A stretch of 64,000 bases of DNA from contig JADKJL010000005.1 in the NCBI GenBank assembly GCA_016721015.1, positions 100,196-164,195 of the forward strand. The letters are read 5' to 3'. Made by a program: the position numbers and the translations under genes. The notes under the pieces were generated by a model. The model saw only the letters and a list, made by a program, of their open reading frames with translations. It was not told the origin of the DNA and did no database searches. Below, in pieces: positions 17,385 through 27,045 of the stretch; position 1 is the stretch's first letter, and the number at the start of each line of letters is the position of its first letter. The stretch is from Lysobacterales bacterium (lineage in GTDB: Bacteria; Pseudomonadota; Gammaproteobacteria; Xanthomonadales; Rhodanobacteraceae).

Positions 17385-17924
17385 ATGAACCTCAACGACC
17401 TCAAGGCGGGCCTGCCCGATTACGCCAAGGACCTGCGCCTCAATCTCGATTCGGTGCTCAGTGAATCCGGCGCGCCCGGGCTCAATGCGAGGCAGATCGG
17501 AATCATTGCCATGGCCAGTGCCATTGCCTCGCGGCATGTGCCGCTGAGTTCCGCGATCAGCGCGCATTTCGCCGATATGCTGACTGATGCCGAGGCCAAT
17601 GCCGCCCGCGCCGCCGCCGCGATCATGGGCATGAACAACATCTACTACCGCTTCAACCACCTGGTCGGTGACGAGGAATACGGCAAGCTGCGCGCCAGCC
17701 TGCGCATGAACGTGATGGCCAATCCCGGTTGCGAGAAGGTCGATTTCGAACTCGCCTCGCTGGCGGTCTCGGCCATCAACGGCTGCGGCATGTGCCTTGA
17801 ATCGCACGAAAAAACCCTGCGCAAGCACGAGGTTCCGGTGCTGACGATCCAGAGCGCAGCGCGCATTGCCGCGGTGATCCATGCCGTTGCGGTTGCCAGC
17901 GAACAAGCCGAAGCGGCCGCCTGA
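17385..17924 (+). CDS. ahpD: Alkyl hydroperoxide reductase AhpD
   Basis: 179 residues preceded by AGGAG. The thioredoxin-like active site of the carboxymuconolactone-decarboxylase fold is complete: Cys134, Cys137, Glu139 and His141 in NGCGMCLESHEKTLRK. AhpD reduces the disulfide of AhpC; the preceding gene encodes the matching AhpC type. All family regions are present at the usual length. Confidence 0.95.
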   Translation: MNLNDLKAGLPDYAKDLRLNLDSVLSESGAPGLNARQIGIIAMASAIASRHVPLSSAISAHFADMLTDAEANAARAAAAIMGMNNIYYRFNHLVGDEEYGKLRASLRMNVMANPGCEKVDFELASLAVSAINGCGMCLESHEKTLRKHEVPVLTIQSAARIAAVIHAVAVASEQAEAAA

Positions 17925-17939
17925 TATCCACGGGGGAAC

Positions 17940-17968
17940 GGCTCGCATTCCATGGAGGAATGCGGGCC
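17940..17968 (+). terminator. Hairpin downstream of ahpD
   Basis: A 12-bp stem with one G-U pair (17940-17951 with 17957-17968) around an ATGGA loop lies 16 nt after the ahpD stop. No U-tract follows, so it is a weak terminator or an mRNA 3' stabiliser. Confidence 0.5.
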
Positions 17969-18061
17969 GTAACTCGTTGCTTCACCCCGAAACGGATGCG
18001 CTTGCGTTGGAAAGATTGGCAGCGGTTACAGTTGCCTCACTTCCCCATCGGTATGCATCCC

Positions 18062-21046
18062 ATGAACGCATCGGTCGCGGCGCGCACGCTCTTTTCAATC
18101 ATTCTTCTGCTTTTGTCTGCGCAGGTTCTTGCGCAGAAAATTTCGATCGAACCACGCCCATTGCCGGCGCCAATACGCATCGACATCGGCAAGAACGGCC
18201 AGCCGATCAAACTTGAATCGCTGGAGATGCGCGCCGAGATCATTGGCGGCATGGCGCGCACGCGTGTCGAGATGCTGTTCTCCAACCCGAACGATCGCAT
18301 CCTTGAAGGCGAGCTGCAGTTTCCGCTGCTGGCCGGGCAGGAGATCGATGGCTTTGCCCTCGACATCAACGGCGAGTTGCGCGATGCGGTGCCGGTCGAA
18401 AAGGCCAAAGGCAAGGAAGTCTTCGAGGAGGTGATCCGCCGTCGCGTCGATCCGGCCCTGCTCGAAACCACCCGCGGTGAAAACTTCCGTCTGCGGGTTT
18501 ACCCGCTGCCGGCGCACGGCACGCGCCGCGTCGTCCTGCGCTACAGCGAACGCCTTGATTCGGCGAAAGGCCACTATCGCTATCGGCTGGCCATGGCGAA
18601 TGCGCAGTCACTGCCGAAGTTCTCCCTCGATGTTCTGGTTTCCTCACCCTCGGGCCCGCCGAGCGCGGTCTTGCCTGGTGACGCGGCGCTGACGCTCGCG
18701 CCGAGCGGTACCTGGTACCGCGGCGAAATCCATCGCGAGGATTTCAAGGCGCGTGGCTGGGTCGAGATCGCGATTCCAGATGGCAGTTCCAAGTCCGCCA
18801 CAATTGCAGCGAGCGTGCAGTCCTGGCAGGGCGAGAATTATGTGCAAGTCGACGCACCGATCAGCGTGCGTCACTCGACACGGCGGATTCCTTCGCAGGT
18901 GAGTATCGTCTGGGACAGTTCGATGTCCGGGCGCCTGCGTGACCATGCCGCCGAGTTTGCCCTGCTCGATGCGTATTTCCACGCGATGGGCAAGGGCAAG
19001 GTCAGCCTGATCCGGGTTCGCGATGTTGCAGAAGCGGCGCAGTCCTTCGTCATTGCCGATGGTGACTGGAGTGCGCTCAAGCGCGCCTTGCAGGAAACCC
19101 GATATGACGGCGCGACCGATCTTGCCGCATGGAAAGTCGACGCCGGAATCGAGGAAGTCCTGCTGTTCAGTGATGGCCTCGCCAACTACGGGGCAAGCCT
19201 TGGCGCGACATCCGGGCCCCGACTCGATCTGCGCATCTATCCGATTGTTGCCGCCGCCTCGGCGAATCGCGGCTTGATGCGCCAGTTCGCTCGCGATGGT
19301 GTCGGCCTCGGTTCCGGAGCGCTGATCGATCTCGTCGGCGATCGCGCACAGGCCATCGATTCCTTGTTGCAGGCCGGCACCACGGTCAGTTCGATCGCGG
19401 CCACGGGTGATGGCGATTTGATCGTTGACGAGCAGGCTCTGGCCAGCGGCCGGTTGCGCATTGCGGGCAAATTCCGCGGCGAACTGCCGACCAGGATCGA
19501 TGTACGCCTGCGCGAACCCGATGGCAGTCATCGCATTGTTGCAGTGCCTGTTGGCAATGGCGTTGCGACCGTCGCCGGCAGCGACGAGATCCCGCTGATT
19601 GCCCGCCAGTGGGCGCGCATGAAGATCGATCGGCTGAGTGGCGAGAGCGCGCGCAATCGGGCAGAGGTCCGGCGCCTGGGCCTGACCTTCAGCCTGCTGA
19701 CGGCCGAGACTTCGCTGATCGTGCTCGATGACGTGGCCGACTATGTCAAGCACGACATCGTTCCGCCGGCCTCGCTGCGGGCACGTTACGACGAGCTGAA
19801 AGCCGCCAACCTCGGCCACGAGCGCGATCAGTTGAATGCGCATCTCGAGCAGATTGCATCCCAGTATCAGGACAAGATCGAATGGTGGAAGCGTGATTTC
19901 CCGAAGACCAGCGAGGTGCATGTGCTGGCCAAGCAGGAACGCCGGCAGGAGCCTGATTCGCAAATAATGCTGGAGTCAGTCCCGGCGCCGACGACGGCAG
20001 CGGCACCGCCTGCACCACCCGCGGATATCGCACCGACGGAGATGGCTGCCGGTGCGGCCGAGAGCGCCGTGCGCGAGTTGAGCAAGGCCAGGTCGGACAA
20101 GGGCAATGCTAGCGATTCGTCGGAGGCGGAGCCGGCGATCCGTATCGGTCTGAAAAAATGGACACCCGATGCGCCCTATCTCGCCCGCCTGCACGACGCC
20201 ACTGATGCCGACCTCTACGCGATCTATCTCGACCAGCGCGGCGACTGGATCAACAGCAGTGCCTACTATCTGGATGCGGCCGATGTCCTGTTCGAGCGCA
20301 AGCAGGCCGCGCTCGGATTACGCGTGTTGTCGAATCTCGCCGAAATGGATCTGGAGAACCGCGCGATCCTGCGCATCCTCGGCTACCGGTTGTTGCAGGC
20401 CGGCAAGCCCGGGCTGGCCGTGCCGCTGTTTGAGCAGGTACGCGATCTGGCTCCGTTCGAGCCGCAGTCGTTCCGCGATCTCGGCCTCGCCTATGCCGAT
20501 ATCGGCGAATACCAGAAAGCCGCCGATGCGCTCTACGAAGTCGCCAGGCGCGAATGGGACGGACGTTTCGCCGAGGTCGGCCTGATCGCCTTGACCGAAA
20601 TGAACGCCTTGATCGCGACCCATCCGGGCCAGGTCGATACGTCACGCTTCGACGAGCGCCTGCTGCGCAACCTGCCGGTTGATCTGCGCGTTGTCCTCAA
20701 CTGGGATGCCGACAATTCCGACATGGATCTGTGGGTCACCGATCCGAATGGCGAGCGTGCCTACTACGGCAACCGCCTGACCCGCCAGGGTGGACGCATG
20801 TCGGCCGATCTCACCTCGGGTTACGGCCCGGAAGAGTTCATGCTCAAGCAGGCGATCCCCGGCAAGTACAAGGTCGAGGCCAATTACTTCGGCAACCGCC
20901 AGCAACTGGTCTCGGGCAGTGTCACCCTTCGCCTCGCCTTGATCACCGGTTTCGGCAAGCCGAAAGCGAGCGAGCAATCCGTCATCCTGCGCCTCAAGGA
21001 TCGCCAGGAAACCGTCCTCGTCGGCGAGTTCGAGGTGGGTCGGTAG
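18062..21046 (+). CDS. VIT and vWA-like domain protein with TPR and C-terminal DUF2135
   Basis: About 994 residues from ATG at 18062; an ATG at 18053 is equally possible and neither has a clear ribosome-binding site. A signal peptide (SVAARTLFSIILLLLSAQVLAQ) precedes a VIT domain (GMARTRVEMLFSNPNDRILEGELQFPL, VFEEVIRRRVDPALLE, FRLRVYPLPA). A divergent von Willebrand A-like domain follows, with a DxSxS metal motif (VWDSSMSG). Then come a Pro/Ala-rich linker, TPR-like helices (GLAVPLFEQVRDLAPFEPQSFRDLGLAYADIGEYQKAADALYEV) and a DUF2135 beta domain (LRVVLNWDADNSDMDLWVTDPNGE). It is probably exported and anchored by interactions. Related VIT/vWA proteins act as envelope adhesion or chaperone factors; the exact role is unknown. 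Its last codons are duplicated in the repeat array that follows. Confidence 0.82.
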   Translation: MNASVAARTLFSIILLLLSAQVLAQKISIEPRPLPAPIRIDIGKNGQPIKLESLEMRAEIIGGMARTRVEMLFSNPNDRILEGELQFPLLAGQEIDGFALDINGELRDAVPVEKAKGKEVFEEVIRRRVDPALLETTRGENFRLRVYPLPAHGTRRVVLRYSERLDSAKGHYRYRLAMANAQSLPKFSLDVLVSSPSGPPSAVLPGDAALTLAPSGTWYRGEIHREDFKARGWVEIAIPDGSSKSATIAASVQSWQGENYVQVDAPISVRHSTRRIPSQVSIVWDSSMSGRLRDHAAEFALLDAYFHAMGKGKVSLIRVRDVAEAAQSFVIADGDWSALKRALQETRYDGATDLAAWKVDAGIEEVLLFSDGLANYGASLGATSGPRLDLRIYPIVAAASANRGLMRQFARDGVGLGSGALIDLVGDRAQAIDSLLQAGTTVSSIAATGDGDLIVDEQALASGRLRIAGKFRGELPTRIDVRLREPDGSHRIVAVPVGNGVATVAGSDEIPLIARQWARMKIDRLSGESARNRAEVRRLGLTFSLLTAETSLIVLDDVADYVKHDIVPPASLRARYDELKAANLGHERDQLNAHLEQIASQYQDKIEWWKRDFPKTSEVHVLAKQERRQEPDSQIMLESVPAPTTAAAPPAPPADIAPTEMAAGAAESAVRELSKARSDKGNASDSSEAEPAIRIGLKKWTPDAPYLARLHDATDADLYAIYLDQRGDWINSSAYYLDAADVLFERKQAALGLRVLSNLAEMDLENRAILRILGYRLLQAGKPGLAVPLFEQVRDLAPFEPQSFRDLGLAYADIGEYQKAADALYEVARREWDGRFAEVGLIALTEMNALIATHPGQVDTSRFDERLLRNLPVDLRVVLNWDADNSDMDLWVTDPNGERAYYGNRLTRQGGRMSADLTSGYGPEEFMLKQAIPGKYKVEANYFGNRQQLVSGSVTLRLALITGFGKPKASEQSVILRLKDRQETVLVGEFEVGR

Positions 21047-21067
21047 GGCGATGCCTTCAAGGTTTTC

Positions 21068-22222
21068 GTGGGAGCGACTTCAGTCGCGATGCGCTTGGGC
21101 GATCTGCAAGGCAGCATCGTGGCTGAAGCCACTCCCACGGTCGCCTTGAGTTTGTCCTGGGAGTTCGAGGTGGGTCGGTAGGGCGATGCCTTCAAGGTTT
21201 TCGTGGGAGCGACTTCAGTCGCGATGCGCTTGGGCGATCTGCAAGGCAGCATCGTGGCTGAAGCCACTCCCACGGTCGCCTTGAGTTTGTCCTGGGAGTT
21301 CGTCGTGAGTTCTTCGTGGGAGCGACTTCAGTCGCGATGCCTTTGGCGATCTGCAAGGCAGCATCGTGGCTGAAGCCACTCCCACGGTCGCCTTGAGTTT
21401 GTCCTGGGAGTTCGTCGTGAGTTCTTCGTGGGAGCGACTTCAGTCGCGATGCCTTTGGCGATCTGCAAGGCAGCATCGTGGCTGAAGCCACTCCCACGGT
21501 CGCCTTGAGTTTGTCCTGGGAGTTCGTCGTGAGTTCTTCGTGGGAGCGACTTCAGTCGCGATGCCTTTGGCGATCTGCACGGGAGCATCGTGGCTGAAGC
21601 CACTCCGGTGGCCTTGCGTTTGTCCTGGGAGTTCGTCGTGAGTTCTTGGGAGCGACTTCGTCGCGATGCCGGGCGATCTGCAGGCAGCATCGTGGCTGAA
21701 GCCACTCCCACGGTCGCCTTGAGTTTGTCCTGGGAGTTCGTCGAGTCTGGAGGACTTCGTCGGGACTCGGCGGCCCCCGAGTTTGTCCTGGGAGTTCGTC
21801 GTGAGTTCTTCGTGGGAGCGACTTCAGTCGCGATGCCTTTGGCGATCTGCAAGGGAGCATCGTGGCTGAAGCCACTCCCACGGTCGCCTTGAGTTTGTCC
21901 TGGGAGTTCGTCGTGAGTTCTTCGTGGGAGCGACTTCAGTCGCGATGCGCTTGGGCGATCTGCCAGGCAGCATCGTGGCTGAAGCCACTCCCACGCTCGC
22001 CTTGAGTTCGTCGTGGAAGTTTGTCGTGGGAGTTCGTCGTGGGAGCGACTTCAGTCGCGATGCGCTTGGGCGATCTGCAAGGCAGCATCGTGGCTGAAGC
22101 CACTCCCACGGTCGCCTTGAGTTTGTCCTGGGAGTTCGTCGTGAGTTCTTCGTGGGAGCGACTTCAGTCGCGATGCGCTTGGGCGATCTGCCAGGGAGCA
22201 TCGTGGCTGAAGCCACTCCCAC
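21068..22222. repeat. Tandem array of REP doublets, about 10 units
   Basis: Each unit of roughly 110-135 bp carries two facing REP hairpins with the plan GTGGGA, 5-nt stem, TTCA, complementary 5-nt stem, GATGC. The first in each unit has stem GCGAC/GTCGC; the second, on the other strand, has GTGGC/GCCAC. Units are joined by a spacer containing GAGTTTGTCCTGGGAGTTCG. The first unit boundary includes a copy of the 3' end of the VIT gene with its stop codon (about 21165-21180). Units in the middle (21600-21790) are degraded. This fills the whole 1.26-kb gap; no gene is supported in it. Confidence 0.92.
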
Positions 22223-22306
22223 GGGTCTCCGATCGTTCACGCTTGTGACCGCTAAGCAAATCGTCCGGGTTAAGATGCCGGCAGCTTCCGCCCCGGATCT
22301 GCCCTG

Positions 22307-22858
22307 ATGAGTGACGATACGCGACCGCCGCTGACCTACGCCCAGATTCCCGAGCGCAATACTTCCGACAACGTCCTGCGCACGGCCCAGCAGCATCATG
22401 TGCAGCTGTCGGCGATGGCCGACACCAAGGCCAACATCATCATCACGGTGTCATCGATCGTGCTGACCCTGTCGTTGGGCCGGTTGGCGGATCCGACGTT
22501 GCGCGTCTCGGTGCTGATCCTGGCCAGTTTCACCCTGGTCGCCTTGCTGCTGGCGATTCTTGCCGTGCTGCCCAAGTACCGGCCGATCCGGATCAAGGAC
22601 GACCAGCTTCCGCCACACTTCAATATCCTGTTCTTCGGCCATTTCGCCGAGCTTTCACGCGAACGCTACCTGGCCGAAATCAACAAGGTGCTGATGCCGG
22701 ACGGCTCGCCTTACAAGACCTGGGCCGCCGACATCTATTCGCTCGGCACCTATCTCTCGCACCACAAATACCGCTATCTGCGCTACAGCTATCTGTTCTT
22801 CCTGGCCGGCTTCGTGTTGGCCTGTCTGGAGCAGGGCTGGCAATTGCTGGCGCACTGA
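22307..22858 (+). CDS. PycTM-like (DUF5706) membrane protein
   Basis: 183 residues. A cytoplasmic N-terminus with a conserved helix (VQLSAMADTKANIIITVSSIVLTLSL) runs into the first membrane helix, a second follows (VLILASFTLVALLLAILAVL), and a third is at the C-terminus (YLFFLAGFVLACLEQGWQLLA). This matches the DUF5706 pattern described as the transmembrane effector of Pycsar anti-phage systems, which is triggered by cyclic pyrimidine nucleotides. No pyrimidine cyclase gene is visible nearby, so a defence role is only possible. It lies between a REP array and a large membrane protein gene. Confidence 0.75.
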   Translation: MSDDTRPPLTYAQIPERNTSDNVLRTAQQHHVQLSAMADTKANIIITVSSIVLTLSLGRLADPTLRVSVLILASFTLVALLLAILAVLPKYRPIRIKDDQLPPHFNILFFGHFAELSRERYLAEINKVLMPDGSPYKTWAADIYSLGTYLSHHKYRYLRYSYLFFLAGFVLACLEQGWQLLAH

Positions 22859-22944
22859 GCGCGTCACCCGCATCAGATCAAATGACCCCGCCGAGCGGCG
22901 GCAGTCGTTGTACGGATACCGCAAACCTCTTGATGGAGTTGATC

Positions 22945-25900
22945 ATGCGTGGACTGATCCTGTTGCTGGCCATGCTGGCCACCGCCGTGACCCATGCCGC
23001 AGCGCCTGCGATCCCGGCCGATCTCGATGCCTGGCGCGGCTGGGTGCTCAAGGATCAGGAGTTCCGCGCCTGTCCCCTGCTGGCCGGCAATCAAGGCACG
23101 GCACCGACGGACTTTGTCTGCGTCTGGCCCGACGTGCTGCGCATCGAGGCCGATGCATCAGGGGCGACGATCAGCCAGCGCTGGCATGTCGAAGTCGATG
23201 GCTGGGTGCCTCTGCCCGGCAGCCACGAGCATTGGCCGCAGCAGGTCAATGTGGATGGAAAGCCCGTCCCCGTCATCGATCGTGGCGGCCCGAATGTCTG
23301 GCTGAGCGTCGGCGCCCACGAGCTGCATGCGCACATCGGCTGGTCCGAGCGGCCGCAGGCCTTGCAGGTGCCGGGCTCGATCGCGCTGATCGCGCTGGTC
23401 GTTGACGGCAAGCCGGTCATGCCCTTGCAGCGCTCGGGCAACACTTTGACGCTCGGCCGTGGTACCGCCACGGCGGTCGAAGCCGACAGTATCGATGTGC
23501 GCGTATTCCGTTTGTTCCGCGATGAGCTGCCTGGCGAATTGACCACCGAACTGCGCGTCTTCGCCTCCGGGCAGGCGCGCGAGGAAGTGCTCGGCCCTGC
23601 CTTGCCCGAGGGCTTCGTGCCGCTGTCGCTGGACAGCGAGGCCTGGGCGGCCCGCCTGGATGATGACGGCCTGTTGCATGTGCAGGTGCAGCCGGGCAGC
23701 AACACGATCACCCTGACTGCGCGCGCCGCCGCGCCGATCAACAAGCTGACCGCACGCATTCCCGAGCATTGGGCCGCGCAGGAAATATGGAGCTATCAAA
23801 CCGTGCCTTCGCTGCGCGTGACCAGCATCAGCGGCGCCGTCCAGGTTGATCCGCGCCAGGCCGATGTGCCCGACGATTGGAGCAATTTCCCGGCCTACGC
23901 GATGAACGATGGCGACAGCCTGGACATCGAGCAACGCACACGCGGACTCGATGACACGCTCGGCAATCGCCTGAATCTGCAGCGCGAAGCGTGGCTGGAT
24001 TTCTCCGGGGGTGGCTGGTTCGCACGCGACCTCATCAATGGCCAGATGTTGAGTGGCTGGCGCTTCGATCTTGCCTCACCGTTCACCTTGCAACGCGCGC
24101 AGGTGGCGAACAGCACCGATGGCGGCTTGCTGATCACGCGCGGCCCCGCGCCGGGCCTGAGTGGCGTCGAGTGGCGCACGCCGCAAGTCAACCTGAGTGC
24201 CGGCCTGCGCATCGACTCGGCGCAGGCAATGATGCCGGTCAGCGGCTGGCAACAGACCTTTGATCAGGTCTCGACCACCCTGCATCTGCCCTACGGCTAC
24301 CGCCTGATCGCGGCGCCCGGCAGCGATCAGGCCAGCGGCAGCTGGATGTCACGCTGGACCCTGCTCGATGTGTTCCTGGTCGCCATCATCATCCTGCTCG
24401 GCGCGCGCCTGTTCGGCTGGATCGGGGGTGCATTCACAGCCGTATTCCTGTTGCTCGGCTACCAGGAAGGCGGCTCACCGTTGTGGACCCTGCTCGCCGT
24501 CTTCGTGCTGGCCCTGGTCGCGCGCGCGTTGCCGCAAGGTCGCTTGGCGACAGCAGCCGGATGGTTGCGCGTCGCTGCGGTCATCCTGTTGCTGATCTTC
24601 GCGCTGCCATTTGCGGCCAGCCAGTTGCGTATGGCCATCTATCCACAGCTTGAGTCATCTGCGCCCTCGTCCGGAGTCAATTTGAATCCTGATGGCCTCG
24701 GCCAGGCTGTCTTCGGTGAAAACGCGCCAATGGCTCCCCCGGCGCCGGCTGTCCAAGCGGCTGAAGCAGACCAATACCGATCAAGCAAAGAAGATTCCAA
24801 CGCGGGCAGCGGCCGACTGGAATCGATCGTGGTCACCGGCTCACGAATCAGCAAATCCGACCTGATCAGCAAGTACAGCCAGTCGACCGTCGTCCAGACC
24901 GGCGGCGGCGAGCCGGGCTGGCGGCTCGGCAGTCGCTACAACCTGAGTTGGAGCGGACCGGTGCTGCCCGATCAGGAGGTGCGCCTGTTGATAGCCTCGC
25001 CATGGATGGTGCGCTTGCTGCGCGTGATCCTGGCCGGTGTGCTTGGTGCGCTGCTTTGGCAGATATTGCGCGGCATGCAGTGGCGCTGGCGCGCGGGCAG
25101 GGCGAATGCCCTGGCTGGTCTGCTTGTGCTCGGTGTGTCGATGCTCAGCCTGCCCGTTGCCCAAGCCGAGGATTACCCATCCGATGCGTTGTTGCAGCAA
25201 TTGCGCGTGCGCCTGACCGAAGCACCCAAGTGCGCACCGCAATGCGCCAATCTTGCCAATGCGGAAATTTCCCTGGCTGGCGACAATCTGAAGGTTGCGC
25301 TGGAGCTGCATGCGCTGGCTCACATCGCGGTGCCGATACCCGGAGACGACAAGGTGTTGTCGGCGCGATCGATCACGATTGATGGCGCCGCCGGTCAGGG
25401 CGTCGTCCTCAGCGCCGGCAAGTCGTGGATCGCACTCGATCGTGGCGTCCATCGCGTCGAATTGAATTTCAGCGTCAGCGGCGATCGCATCGCGCTGGCG
25501 TTTCCGATGCCGCCGGAACACGTGCATTTCTCGGGTGACGCCTGGCAAGCCAGCGGCATCGCCGACGAACGTCTGCTCACCGAGACCCTGACCCTTGTGC
25601 GCGCACGCACCAACGCCGATTCCAGCGTGGTGGCGACAGAACAGCGCTTTCCGCCGTACGTGCGCGTTGTGCGTTCGCTGAGCCTCGATCTCGACTGGAG
25701 CATCGGCAACACCGTCGAGCGCCTCGCTCCCAGTGAAGGCGGTTTCACGGTCAGCCTGGAAACCATCGCCGGCGAGCATGTGTCGACAGCGGGCCTCAAG
25801 GTGCGCGAAGGCAAGCTGACGATCGGCATGGCCGATGGCGAAGACGAGGCCACCTGGGGCAGCACCCTCGAAAAGACCGAAACACTGAGCTTGACCGCGC

Positions 25901-27045
25901 CCGATCTTGGCAGTCACGCGGAAGTCTGGAAGATCCTGGTCAGCCCGACCTGGCATGTCGATTTCGACGGCGTGCCCGAGAGCGCCGGGACCGATTCGGC
26001 AGCGCCGGATGATTACCATGAGTTCGAGTTCCATCCGCTGCCCGGCGAGACGCTGACTCTGCGCGTGACCAAGCCGGTCGCGGTGGATGGCGCGACGCGC
26101 GCAATCGATTCGCTCAACCTCGTCAGCGACTTCGGCCTGCGTGCGCGCACGCACACGCTGAGTTTCGACTTGCGCGCAAGTCAGGGTGGCGAGCAGGTGA
26201 TCAGTCTGCCGAAGGATGCCGAACTGCTTGGCGTCAGTCGCGATGGCGCCACGATCAGCGCACGCACGCTTGATGGCAAGCTCAGCCTGCCGATCATCCC
26301 GGGTGCGCAGAAATACGAAGTCCGCTTCCGCGACAACGCCGAGATGGCAACCCGGATCAGCACACCGGAAATCGCGCTCGGCTTGCCGGCAGCGAATATC
26401 AACCTGCAGATCAACCTGCCGAATGACCGCTGGCTGCTTGCGGCGTTCGGCCCGGCAGTCGGTCCCGCCGTGCTGTTCTGGGGCGAGTTGCTGGTCGCCA
26501 TCCTGCTGGCCTGGCTGCTTTCGCGCTGGCGTCAGGGTCCGCTGCGCTTCCACCACTGGCTGCTGCTCGTGCTCGGATTTTCGACCTTCTCGTGGCTGGC
26601 GTTGCTGGTGGTTGTCGGCTGGTTGTTCGCGCTCGATTGGCGGGCGCGCAGTGCGCCGGTGGCCAACTGGAAATTCAACCTGGCCCAGCTGGGTCTGGTC
26701 GGTTTGAGCCTGGTCGCCCTGGTCTGCCTGTTCGAGAGCATCCGCAACGGCCTGCTGGGCAGTCCCGACATGATGGTGCGCGGCAATGGCTCATGGTCCA
26801 GCCAATTGCTGTGGTTTGCCGATCGAAGCGCCGATGCCCTGCCGAGTGCAAGCGTGATCTCACTGCCGCTGTGGGTCTACAACGTGGTCATGTTGTTCTG
26901 GGCGCTGTGGCTGGCCTGGGCCGTGGTCGGTTGGCTGCGCACCGGATTCGCCGCATGGATGCGCGAAGGCTACTGGCGGCCGTGGCGGGTCACGCAGCCC
27001 GTCGACATCGATGTGCCGGCCGCGCCACCGCCACCGGCCGCTTGA
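22945..27045 (+). CDS. Large exported multi-pass membrane protein of unknown function
   Basis: 1366 residues from ATG at 22945, chosen because TGGAG precedes it and a signal peptide (MRGLILLLAMLATAVTHA) starts there. A long exported N-terminal beta-rich region is followed by membrane helices around residues 470-560 (VFLVAIIILLGARLFGWIGGAF and onward), a variable loop, another helix pair near 690-730, a second exported beta-rich region, and a C-terminal membrane block of several helices from about residue 1170. I do not recognise a characterised family. The loop near residue 625-640 contains SIVVTGSRISKSDL, a phrase typical of TonB-dependent receptor N-termini. Its stop overlaps the prmC start by one base (TGATG). 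Confidence 0.75.
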   Translation: MRGLILLLAMLATAVTHAAAPAIPADLDAWRGWVLKDQEFRACPLLAGNQGTAPTDFVCVWPDVLRIEADASGATISQRWHVEVDGWVPLPGSHEHWPQQVNVDGKPVPVIDRGGPNVWLSVGAHELHAHIGWSERPQALQVPGSIALIALVVDGKPVMPLQRSGNTLTLGRGTATAVEADSIDVRVFRLFRDELPGELTTELRVFASGQAREEVLGPALPEGFVPLSLDSEAWAARLDDDGLLHVQVQPGSNTITLTARAAAPINKLTARIPEHWAAQEIWSYQTVPSLRVTSISGAVQVDPRQADVPDDWSNFPAYAMNDGDSLDIEQRTRGLDDTLGNRLNLQREAWLDFSGGGWFARDLINGQMLSGWRFDLASPFTLQRAQVANSTDGGLLITRGPAPGLSGVEWRTPQVNLSAGLRIDSAQAMMPVSGWQQTFDQVSTTLHLPYGYRLIAAPGSDQASGSWMSRWTLLDVFLVAIIILLGARLFGWIGGAFTAVFLLLGYQEGGSPLWTLLAVFVLALVARALPQGRLATAAGWLRVAAVILLLIFALPFAASQLRMAIYPQLESSAPSSGVNLNPDGLGQAVFGENAPMAPPAPAVQAAEADQYRSSKEDSNAGSGRLESIVVTGSRISKSDLISKYSQSTVVQTGGGEPGWRLGSRYNLSWSGPVLPDQEVRLLIASPWMVRLLRVILAGVLGALLWQILRGMQWRWRAGRANALAGLLVLGVSMLSLPVAQAEDYPSDALLQQLRVRLTEAPKCAPQCANLANAEISLAGDNLKVALELHALAHIAVPIPGDDKVLSARSITIDGAAGQGVVLSAGKSWIALDRGVHRVELNFSVSGDRIALAFPMPPEHVHFSGDAWQASGIADERLLTETLTLVRARTNADSSVVATEQRFPPYVRVVRSLSLDLDWSIGNTVERLAPSEGGFTVSLETIAGEHVSTAGLKVREGKLTIGMADGEDEATWGSTLEKTETLSLTAPDLGSHAEVWKILVSPTWHVDFDGVPESAGTDSAAPDDYHEFEFHPLPGETLTLRVTKPVAVDGATRAIDSLNLVSDFGLRARTHTLSFDLRASQGGEQVISLPKDAELLGVSRDGATISARTLDGKLSLPIIPGAQKYEVRFRDNAEMATRISTPEIALGLPAANINLQINLPNDRWLLAAFGPAVGPAVLFWGELLVAILLAWLLSRWRQGPLRFHHWLLLVLGFSTFSWLALLVVVGWLFALDWRARSAPVANWKFNLAQLGLVGLSLVALVCLFESIRNGLLGSPDMMVRGNGSWSSQLLWFADRSADALPSASVISLPLWVYNVVMLFWALWLAWAVVGWLRTGFAAWMREGYWRPWRVTQPVDIDVPAAPPPPAA

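Noticed and set aside
21068..22222. Regular repeats as a CRISPR array
   Set aside because: Units are over 100 bp, repeats are paired hairpins on both strands, and there are no unique 30-40 nt spacers or cas genes.
24823..24850. TonB-dependent receptor
   Set aside because: Only the VVTGSRI phrase matches; no plug or barrel follows and the protein is a multi-pass membrane protein.
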